Assembly: GCA_938084925.1 (NCBI GenBank)
Contig: CALKFY010000112.1
Location: forward strand, 1 to 40,957
Length of the DNA: 40,957 nt
DNA from: an uncultured Pseudomonadales bacterium
GTDB lineage: Bacteria > Pseudomonadota > Gammaproteobacteria > Pseudomonadales > Balneatricaceae
Direction: 5' to 3'
The notes under the pieces were generated by a model, which was given only the letters and a program-made list of their open reading frames with translations, made no database searches and was not told the DNA's origin. The position numbers and the translations under genes are program-made. Positions 9,028 to 15,640 of the stretch are shown here, one piece after another (position 1 is the first letter of the stretch; each line of letters begins with the position of its first letter).

Positions 9028-9064
9028 GAATGCCACTTGTCAGCTAAAACAAGGATTTAAAAGC

Positions 9065-10012
9065 ATGAGCGTGGATCGCGTCGACCTAAACCTACTGGTA
9101 TATCTTGATGCCCTCTTAAAAGAGCGCAACGTTACCAAAGCCGCCAATCAACTTGGCCTAAGCCAACCAGCCATGAGTAATGGCCTGCGCAGACTTCGAG
9201 AAGTATTTGAAGATCCTTTACTTATTCGCACCAGTGATGGCATGACGCCGACAGAACGTGCGCAAGAATTGCAACCCACCATTCGTGAAGTATTGGCCAC
9301 CATCGATAAGGCGGTACAACCACAAGCTGATTTTGACGCCATGACCTCTGATCGTGTCTTTCGCATCATGGCCAGTGACTATGCTGAACCAACCCTAATA
9401 CCACCGCTAGTAGAACGTCTACGCAAAGAAGCACCAGGCATCAGCCTAGATATCATGACCCCTTCTGACGTTGATTTTTACGACGTTGAGCAAGGCAAAG
9501 TGGACATGGTGATCAACCGTTTCGACTCCATGCCCCAGTCTTTTCACCAAAAGACCCTATGGCGTGACCGTTTTGTTTGCCTAGTGAGCAAAGACAATCC
9601 GATTGTTGATAATTTCAACCTAGATACTTATCTACAAGCTCACCATATTTGGGTTAACAAAACCGGCATGGGCGCAGGCGTAGGCATGAACCCTAAGGAT
9701 GTGCAACGTCGCGGCTGGGTCGACAATGCCTTATCTGAACTTGGCAAGACGCGTAATATCCGTGTGTTTACTCGCCATTATCAAGCCGCCATGCAGCTAG
9801 CTACGCAAAAAGATTTGATTGTGACCATTCCGTTCAAAGCTACCCTGTTGCCTGTACCTACAGACGAGCTTGTCGTAAAAGAAGCACCTTTTGATATTCC
9901 AGAAATGGCCCTCACCATGGCCTGGAGTCCATTGCTACAGCACAACCCAGCCCATCGCTGGATGCGTGGTTTGATTACGGAGATTGCCCGCGAGATTGAC
10001 GGCTCCGTGTAG
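9065..10012 (+). CDS. LysR-family transcriptional regulator next to aceA
   Basis: DNA-binding regulator of 315 residues. The winged helix-turn-helix covers about residues 5-65 (NVTKAANQLGLSQPAMSNGLRRLREVFEDPLLIR), followed by a periplasmic-binding-protein-like effector domain. The NLLVYLDALLKERNVTKAA opening and overall pattern are NodD/NahR-like. The start is ATG 9065, with AAGGA nine bases upstream; the frame extends to 9026 but that ATG lies in the promoter -10. It is divergent from aceA and upstream of glcB on the same strand, so control of the glyoxylate bypass is the natural guess. The inducer is unknown. Two palindromic repeats follow the stop and probably end transcription. Confidence 0.9.
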   Translation: MSVDRVDLNLLVYLDALLKERNVTKAANQLGLSQPAMSNGLRRLREVFEDPLLIRTSDGMTPTERAQELQPTIREVLATIDKAVQPQADFDAMTSDRVFRIMASDYAEPTLIPPLVERLRKEAPGISLDIMTPSDVDFYDVEQGKVDMVINRFDSMPQSFHQKTLWRDRFVCLVSKDNPIVDNFNLDTYLQAHHIWVNKTGMGAGVGMNPKDVQRRGWVDNALSELGKTRNIRVFTRHYQAAMQLATQKDLIVTIPFKATLLPVPTDELVVKEAPFDIPEMALTMAWSPLLQHNPAHRWMRGLITEIAREIDGSV

Positions 10013-10091
10013 GTCGGAATTCATTCCGACAAAGCAGACAGAAATTTATTCCGACACGTTGATTTCAACCCGACTTGTCGGAATAAATTTC
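10013..10091. repeat. Two GTCGGAAT palindromes between lysR and glcB
   Basis: The first, 10013-10030, is an 8-bp inverted repeat (GTCGGAAT-TC-ATTCCGAC) that starts one base past the lysR stop codon. The second is a 15-bp perfect inverted repeat, 10041-10055 against 10077-10091, with a 21-nt loop, built around the same ATTCCGAC/GTCGGAAT core. They lack a T tract, so they look like a dispersed palindromic repeat family that may also stop or stabilise the lysR transcript. The rest of the gap to glcB is ordinary leader sequence. Confidence 0.7.
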
Positions 10092-10273
10092 GACCCACTC
10101 CAAAATAATCCTCACTAATACCTACAAAGGCATCGTATTCACGCAATAAATAATAACCATTGCTGAGTTTCGCCCTTTCTACCATTGCTCCTCTATTTAT
10201 TTCCTATACAATCCATTTGTGTACTTTACGAAACTTACGTTTCTAGCAAAACAGGAAAGAAAGAGGAAACCCC

Positions 10274-12439
10274 ATGAGCAACCGCATTTCCCAAGCTAAC
10301 CTAGCCATCGACAACCAACTACATGACATGGTGGTCAACGAAATCTTGCCAGGCCTAGACATCAGTGCCGACCAAGTATGGCAAGCCATGGCCACCCTGC
10401 TAGAAGAGTTTCAGCCACGTAATCAAGCCTTGCTGGCCAAGCGCGCCGACTTGCAAGCCAAGATCAGCAACTGGCACGAAAACAACCCAAGTGCCGACGC
10501 CAACAGCTACAAAGCCATGCTGCAAGAAGTTGGTTATTTAGTAGAAGCACCAGCCCAAGTACAAGCCACAACGGCTAACGTAGACGAAGAAATCTCTACC
10601 ATTGCTGGCCCACAACTTGTGGTACCCGTGAACAACGCCCGCTACGCTTTGAACGCCGCCAACGCACGCTGGGGCAGCCTTTACGATGCTTTGTATGGCA
10701 CCGATGCCCTTCCTGGCCAAGCCCAAGGTAAAGGTTACGACCCTAAGCGCGGTGCTCAAGTTATTGCCTTTGGTAAAGAATTCCTTGATAAGCACTTCCC
10801 GCTTATGCACGGTTGTCACGGCCAAGTAATGGCTTATAGCACTGCCAACGGCAGCCTTATTGCTACCTTAGAAAATGGCCACGCCACCATGATGGCAACG
10901 CCGAAGCTATTTGCAGGTTACCGTGGTGACGCTGACAACCCAACAGCCATGCTGTTGAAGCACAACAACCTACACGTAGAACTTGTCATCAATCGTGACA
11001 TTCCTGTGGGCAAGCAAGATATGGCGGGTATTGCTGACATCTTAATGGAATCGGCTGTTTCTACCATCATGGACTGCGAAGACTCCGTTGCTGCCGTTGA
11101 TGCCGAAGATAAAGCCTTGGTTTACCGCAACTGGCTGGGCTTAATGAAAGGTGATTTGAGCGTTAGCATGAATAAGGGTGGCAAGACTGTCACTCGTTCT
11201 CTGAATGCCGACCGTGAATACACCGATCGTCACGGTGAGACTTTCGCTCTACACGGTCGCGCACTGCTATTTGTGCGTAACGTAGGTCATCTAATGACCA
11301 ACGATGCCATCCTTAATGCACAAGGTGAAGAAGCACCTGAAGGCATTATGGACGGCTTATTCACTACCCTTTGCTCCATGCATGACCTAAACGGCAACAG
11401 CAATGGCATTAGTAACAGCCGCCAAGGCAGCATGTATATCGTTAAGCCAAAGATGCACGGCCCAGAAGAAGTCGCCTTCACCGTTGACCTATTCACCCGC
11501 ATCGAAGAACTACTAGGCCTGCCAAAGAACACCTTAAAAGTAGGCATCATGGACGAAGAGCGCCGTACTTCGGTAAACCTAAAAGCCTGTATTGCTGCCG
11601 CTAGCGAGCGTGTTGCCTTTATCAACACCGGCTTTTTGGACCGTACTGGTGACGAGATTCATACCTCCATGAGCGCAGGCCCAATGGTGGCCAAGGGCGA
11701 CATGAAGCAAGAAGCTTGGATTAACACCTACGAAGACAACAACGTACTTGTTGGTTTGCAATGTGGCCTACAAGGGCGTGCGCAAATCGGTAAAGGCATG
11801 TGGGCCAAGCCCGATTGCATGGCCGAGATGATGGAAGTGAAGATTGGCCATCCAATGGCTGGCGCCAACACCGCATGGGTTCCTTCCCCTACCGGCGCCA
11901 CTTTGCATGCTTTACATTATCATGACCTACTAGTACAAGAACGTCAGGAAGAACTAAAGCAAAGCCTAACAGCCGACCAAGATAAGTTGCTACAGATTCC
12001 TTTGCTGCCTGCTGGCACTGAGCTAAGTAGCGAACAAATCACGCGCGAACTGGATAACAACTGCCAAGGTATCCTTGGCTACGTTATTCGTTGGGTTGAA
12101 GCTGGCGTAGGCTGCTCTAAGGTACCTGATATCAACCAGGTTGGCTTGATGGAAGACCGTGCTACCTTGCGCATCTCTGCCCAAGCTTTGGCCAACTGGT
12201 TGGCCCATGGCATCTGCACCCGTCAAATGGTTGTTGCTAGCATGCAGCGCATGGCCGTATTGGTAGATGAACAGAACGCTGGTGACCCGACTTACCGCAA
12301 AATGGCACCTAACTTTGAATCCAGTGTCGGCTACCAAGCTGCTCTAGAATTAGTATTTGAAGGCGCTACCCAGCCAAGCGGTTACACAGAGCCTGTGTTA
12401 CACCGTCGTCGTAAAGAAGCTAAAGTGACTTACGCTTAA
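10274..12439 (+). CDS. glcB: Malate synthase G
   Basis: Condenses glyoxylate with acetyl-CoA to malate, the second step of the glyoxylate bypass, in the cytosol. The 721 residues match the G-form (about 723). Conserved active-site blocks are GRALLFVRNVGHLM (the catalytic arginine), GIMDEERRTSVNL (a magnesium-binding glutamate), SAGPMVAKGDMK (a magnesium-binding aspartate region) and CSKVPDINQVGLMEDRATLRIS near residues 614-635 (the catalytic-base aspartate). GAGGA lies six bases before the ATG at 10274. It is placed with aceA and a LysR gene, giving a compact glyoxylate-shunt locus. A long hairpin with a T tract follows the stop. Confidence 0.97.
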   Translation: MSNRISQANLAIDNQLHDMVVNEILPGLDISADQVWQAMATLLEEFQPRNQALLAKRADLQAKISNWHENNPSADANSYKAMLQEVGYLVEAPAQVQATTANVDEEISTIAGPQLVVPVNNARYALNAANARWGSLYDALYGTDALPGQAQGKGYDPKRGAQVIAFGKEFLDKHFPLMHGCHGQVMAYSTANGSLIATLENGHATMMATPKLFAGYRGDADNPTAMLLKHNNLHVELVINRDIPVGKQDMAGIADILMESAVSTIMDCEDSVAAVDAEDKALVYRNWLGLMKGDLSVSMNKGGKTVTRSLNADREYTDRHGETFALHGRALLFVRNVGHLMTNDAILNAQGEEAPEGIMDGLFTTLCSMHDLNGNSNGISNSRQGSMYIVKPKMHGPEEVAFTVDLFTRIEELLGLPKNTLKVGIMDEERRTSVNLKACIAAASERVAFINTGFLDRTGDEIHTSMSAGPMVAKGDMKQEAWINTYEDNNVLVGLQCGLQGRAQIGKGMWAKPDCMAEMMEVKIGHPMAGANTAWVPSPTGATLHALHYHDLLVQERQEELKQSLTADQDKLLQIPLLPAGTELSSEQITRELDNNCQGILGYVIRWVEAGVGCSKVPDINQVGLMEDRATLRISAQALANWLAHGICTRQMVVASMQRMAVLVDEQNAGDPTYRKMAPNFESSVGYQAALELVFEGATQPSGYTEPVLHRRRKEAKVTYA

Positions 12440-12453
12440 GGCACTCGCCTAAT

Positions 12454-12502
12454 AAAAGGGGACTGGCTTTTTCTCGAAGAGAAAGTGCCTGTCCCCTTTT
12501 TT
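12454..12502 (+). terminator. glcB terminator, built from a REP-like element
   Basis: Ten-base arms AAAAGGGGAC (12454-12463) and GTCCCCTTTT (12491-12500) enclose an inner hairpin TTTCTC-GAA-GAGAAA and end in a T tract. The arms and their flanks (GGGGACTGGC and AGTGCCTGTCCCC) are the same as those of the hairpin units in the 15106-15634 array, with a shortened loop. This terminator therefore appears to be a member of that repeat family. Confidence 0.85.
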
Positions 12503-12543
12503 AATGCCTGACGATTAATAGCCTAGTGATAAAAAGCAATAAA

Positions 12544-12592
12544 GGGACAGGCACTTTTTAGCCGCTACGCAACTAAACAAGAGCCAGCCCCC
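12544..12592 (-). repeat. Solitary copy of the array hairpin unit
   Basis: 49 bases that match the reverse complement of the array hairpin (for example 15166-15214) with about six differences, by eye about 88 percent. Both arms (GGGACAGGCAC and GAGCCAGCCCC) and the CCGCTACGC loop core are kept. It abuts the stop codon of the ABM gene, so it could end that transcript as well. Confidence 0.8.
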
Positions 12593-12918
12593 TACACTTC
12601 CCAAGTATAAGCCCGCTCCACTTTAGCAATACGCAAGCTATAGCTACCGTACCACTTGGCTCTACCCTGCTCTCGCGCTTCCACATGATCCACCTGCTGT
12701 TTCCAAGCCTTAATGGCTACTTCATCACGCCAATAAGACACGGTAATACCTATGTCTTCACGGGCAGAATCAACACCTAAATAACCATCTTGTTCCTGCG
12801 CCAAAGCAACCATGCGGTCGGCCATCTGGCCATAGCCATCCCCATCATCTCCGGTCATAGTAGAAGCAAAAATCACCGCGTAATACGGTGGTTTGGGGGT
12901 AACTGCAAACTCACTCAT
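12592..12918 (-). CDS. ABM-domain (antibiotic biosynthesis monooxygenase-like) protein
   Basis: Small protein of 108 residues with the dimeric alpha-beta barrel pattern of the ABM family: YYAVIFASTM strand, a helix with MADRMVALAQEQDGYLG, then SYWRDEVAIKAWKQQVDHVEAREQGRAKWYGSY, which carries the typical W..H..A..G. Members include quinol monooxygenases and heme-degrading enzymes, but many are uncharacterised, so substrate and activity are unknown. It lies 26 bases after the ICL/PEP mutase-like gene on the same strand and may share its transcript. Confidence 0.85.
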   Translation of the reverse strand: MSEFAVTPKPPYYAVIFASTMTGDDGDGYGQMADRMVALAQEQDGYLGVDSAREDIGITVSYWRDEVAIKAWKQQVDHVEAREQGRAKWYGSYSLRIAKVERAYTWEV

Positions 12919-12944
12919 TACCTATTACTCTTTTTCTTAACATG

Positions 12945-13781
12945 TTACTTGCGATTGGCAAATAACTTACATAATTCTTGGTCGACTATCTGCTGCTCAG
13001 CAAAACTAAAGGTACCATGCTGCAGCATCTCTTGTGCAGCATTGCGCACCAAGCCTAGGGTGGCCCTAGCTAATGAACCACCAATACTAATACGTGACAC
13101 ACCCACATCTTGTAGCTCGGCTAAAGATATAGGCGTACCCACCAACCCCATCACTACGCTTACGGGTCCATCCACCTCTTTTACTAGCTCAGCAATGGTG
13201 GCTAAGTCTGATATGCCCGGTACAAACAAACAACCGGCACCCGCTTCGCGATAGCGATTCACTCGTTCGACCGCTTCAGCAAAAGGCTTTTCATGCCCCG
13301 TTAGATAGCATTCTGCCCTAGCCGTTAACATAAACGGATAGTCCAAATCAGCAGTTGCCTGTTTGGCGCTCTTAATACGCTCTACGGCTTGCTCTATGTC
13401 ATACAAGGGATTATCGGGATCACCGCAGTAATCCTCTATACTGGCGCCAACAACACCTGTGGCGGCGATACGTTGCATATTGCTAAACACGACTTCTGGA
13501 CTATGCCCATAGCCATTTTCAGCATCCATACTCACAGGCAGCTGTACGGCATGAGCAATGCATCGGGTCGCCGCTAAGGCAGTACCCAAGTCCACACAAC
13601 CTTCATAGTCAGGTACAGCGCGAGCATAGGCAACACCAGCACTAGTGGTACCAATGGCAGCAATGCCTGCTTCCTCCAAAATAGCCGCACTGCCAGCATT
13701 CCAGGCATTGGCCATAATGAAGGTTTCATCGGCTTCATGTAGCTGCTGAAATCGGCGTGCTCTATCGTGTAGAGTTTGCAT
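12945..13781 (-). CDS. Isocitrate lyase/PEP mutase superfamily protein
   Basis: TIM-barrel enzyme of 278 residues of the ICL/phosphoenolpyruvate mutase family. The pattern includes IMANAWNAGSAAILEEAGIAAIGTTSAGVA, VSMDAENGYG (metal-binding acids) and GVVGASIEDY. Members cleave or rearrange C-C or C-P bonds in small 2-oxo or hydroxy acids (for example oxaloacetate decarboxylase, 2-methylisocitrate lyase-like). This one lacks an obvious KxCGH loop, so isocitrate lyase activity is unlikely; the substrate is not determined. ATG 13781 fits the family N-terminus (MQTLHDRARRFQQLHE) and follows the GST stop by one base. The upstream TTG (13808) would overlap that gene. Confidence 0.85.
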   Translation of the reverse strand: MQTLHDRARRFQQLHEADETFIMANAWNAGSAAILEEAGIAAIGTTSAGVAYARAVPDYEGCVDLGTALAATRCIAHAVQLPVSMDAENGYGHSPEVVFSNMQRIAATGVVGASIEDYCGDPDNPLYDIEQAVERIKSAKQATADLDYPFMLTARAECYLTGHEKPFAEAVERVNRYREAGAGCLFVPGISDLATIAELVKEVDGPVSVVMGLVGTPISLAELQDVGVSRISIGGSLARATLGLVRNAAQEMLQHGTFSFAEQQIVDQELCKLFANRK

Positions 13782-13782
13782 A

Positions 13783-14439
13783 TCAGTGACCAGCCTCATC
13801 TTCAGCAAGAATCACCGTTTCGGCCTGCCCCTCTGCCACCCAAGCAGCGATAGCAGGATTAGCCAACATAGTTTGCATATAGGCTTGAGTAGGCTCACTA
13901 GTCGATACGGCATAAGCATTTAGGCGTATCACCACAGGTGCAAAAAATGCATCGGCAATGGAGAACTCGCCAAATAGAAAGCCTTCATCCGGCACTTCCA
14001 TTTCGCTAGTTAGGTCTCGACATTGCTGCCACAAGGCTTGAACAGCCATTACATCCGCAGCACAAGCATCACTGATATCCAGCTGACGCCGGTAAGCACT
14101 GCAATTCATGGGCATTTCACTACGCATAGCCATAAAACCACTATGCATCTGGGCACAAGCACTACGCGCCTTAGCTCTAAGCTTAGCGCGATTAGGCCAC
14201 ATATGAGGAAAAAAATCGGCGAGGGTTTCTAGAATAGCCAAACTATCAGTAATGCTGCCCAACTGTTCATCAACTAAGACAGGCACTGTGCGGCTATCAT
14301 ATTGGGCAATATCATCTGCCCAAGTATCACTAAACAGCCCCAGCTGCACTTCATCAAACTCTATCCCAAAGTGCCGCATAGCGATCCAAGGTCGCATGGA
14401 CCAAGACGAATACTTTTTGTTACCGATAACTAGTTTCAC
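13783..14439 (-). CDS. Glutathione S-transferase family protein
   Basis: Protein of 218 residues with an N-terminal thioredoxin-like domain. The segment NKKYSSWSMRPWIAMRHFGIEF carries the likely catalytic serine and the conserved S-x-R-P. A helical C-terminal domain follows, with EFSIADAFFAPVVIRLNAY matching the GST N-capping box (S..D). The start is GTG 14439, supported by AGGG eight bases upstream; no ATG is nearby. It is coupled to the ICL/PEP mutase-like gene (TGA-TATG). Detoxification or a glutathione-dependent step in the same pathway is possible; the substrate is unknown. Confidence 0.88.
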   Translation of the reverse strand: MKLVIGNKKYSSWSMRPWIAMRHFGIEFDEVQLGLFSDTWADDIAQYDSRTVPVLVDEQLGSITDSLAILETLADFFPHMWPNRAKLRAKARSACAQMHSGFMAMRSEMPMNCSAYRRQLDISDACAADVMAVQALWQQCRDLTSEMEVPDEGFLFGEFSIADAFFAPVVIRLNAYAVSTSEPTQAYMQTMLANPAIAAWVAEGQAETVILAEDEAGH

Positions 14440-14509
14440 CTAATACACCCTATTCAGCCATGATATTTACTCAGGTAATAAACATAGCACAAGTGGACTA
14501 GTTATTGGC

Positions 14510-15025
14510 TTAAAGTTGCTTAACTTGAGCTACCCCAACAACATAGTTTTTGCCGTAATGCTTAGCACATTTTGGACAGGTGGAATAAAAGAAATAGGGC
14601 TTCACCATAGTCATACCTTTTTGCTTCACAAAATCAGCCAAAGCTTGAGCCCATTTACCCATCTGACTGTAAGGCCCTTCATTTACTTGGGTAATGAAAT
14701 CACCACTCAAACGCACCATCTCCTCGCCTGGTACGTCTTTAGTAACCGCCATATAATGCTCAGAACGCCATAGTGAAGGATCGTATGAAAGCGTTAAGTA
14801 TGTATCATCATGCTTGGCGCCGGCTTTATCGATAGCCGCCATCACTCTTTCAAAAACACCACCCATGTTAAGCGGTATGTGAAATGCAGTACGCACGGTC
14901 GCTTTGACAAACAACATGTCTTCAAGATGTAAGGTTTCATCCTGCCACAACTCAGGGTGGAAGCGTGGACAGCAATCCGTTGGGCAATCCTGCCAGTCGA
15001 CATAAGGTAATTGATTGGTTTGCAT
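14510..15025 (-). CDS. Uncharacterised protein with C-terminal CPKC, GyrI-like pattern
   Basis: Protein of 171 residues. It has CPTDCCPRFHPELW near residues 15-28 and STCPKCAKHYGKNYVVGVAQ at the C-terminus, so five or more cysteines could bind metal or form disulfides. The middle (MLFVKATVRTAFHIPLNMGGVF, then SGDFITQVNEGPYSQMGKWAQAL) resembles GyrI-like effector-binding proteins; this is a weak inference. I recall similar proteins annotated only as putative hydrolases. ATG 15025 is chosen because AGAGG lies five bases upstream; GTG 15031 is nearer. No signal peptide or membrane segment. The gene is followed after 70 bp by the GST gene. Confidence 0.6.
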   Translation of the reverse strand: MQTNQLPYVDWQDCPTDCCPRFHPELWQDETLHLEDMLFVKATVRTAFHIPLNMGGVFERVMAAIDKAGAKHDDTYLTLSYDPSLWRSEHYMAVTKDVPGEEMVRLSGDFITQVNEGPYSQMGKWAQALADFVKQKGMTMVKPYFFYSTCPKCAKHYGKNYVVGVAQVKQL

Positions 15026-15105
15026 GCTCACCTCTGCTCAAATCATGGGTCTTAAAGGCGCTTTTGAGTGTAGCATAACACCACAATTGGGGGACTGGAA
15101 GTTAA

Positions 15106-15634
15106 GGGACAGGCACTTTTGCTGCGCAAAAAAGCCAGTCCCCGTGTGTTTGTACTGTACGGTGTGGGGACTGGTTCTTCTTTAACCGCGTAGCGGGTAA
15201 AAAGTGCCTGCCCCTTCAGGCAGGATTACGGGCGGGCACTTTTGCTGCGCAAAAAAGCCTGTCCCAGTGTGTTTGTAGTGTACGGTGTGGGGACTGGCTC
15301 TTCTTTAACCGCGTAGCGGGTAAAAAGTGCCTGTCCCTTCAGGCAGGTTTACGGGCGGGCACTTTTGCTGCGCAAAAAAGCCTGTCCCCGTGTGTTTGTA
15401 GTGTACGGTGTGGGGACTGGCTCTTCTTTAACCGCGTAGCGGGTAAAAAGTGCCTGTCCCTTCAGGCAGGTTTACGGGCAGGCACTTTTGCTGCGCAAAA
15501 AAGCCAGCCCCCGTGTGTTTGTACTGTACGGTGTGGGGACTGGCTCTTCTTTAGCCGCGTAGCGGGTAAAAAGTGCCTGTCCCTTCAGGCAGGTTTACGG
15601 GCAGGCACTTTTGCTGCGCAAAAAAGCCAGACCC
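15106..15634. repeat. REP/BIME-like tandem array, exact 123-bp period
   Basis: The motif GGCACTTTTGCTGCGCAAAA recurs at 15112, 15235, 15358, 15481 and 15604, exactly 123 bases apart each time, giving four full units and a partial fifth. Each unit has two hairpins in opposite orientation: A (GGGACAGGCACTTTT-GCTGCGC-AAAAAAGCC.GTCCC, for example 15106-15142) and B (GGGGACTGGCTCTT to AAAAAGTGCCTGTCCC, for example 15166-15214). The B arm can also pair with the next CAGGCA (TGCCTG-N6-CAGGCA) or with the next A arm, giving alternative folds. Units differ at only a few positions, so expansion looks recent. The gap 15026-15640 otherwise holds only the leader of the 14510 gene. No transposase is present. 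Confidence 0.92.
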
Positions 15635-15640
15635 TATATA

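Noticed and set aside
9026-9064. N-terminal extension of the aceA-adjacent LysR protein
   Set aside because: Its ATG sits inside a consensus -10 box, and a better ribosome site precedes the ATG at 9065.
10538-12337. Minus-strand ORFs inside glcB
   Set aside because: They are shadows of a strongly conserved coding frame with no independent signals.
15106-15634. CRISPR array
   Set aside because: The repeat unit is 123 bases with internal hairpins and no unique spacers between copies; no cas genes are near.
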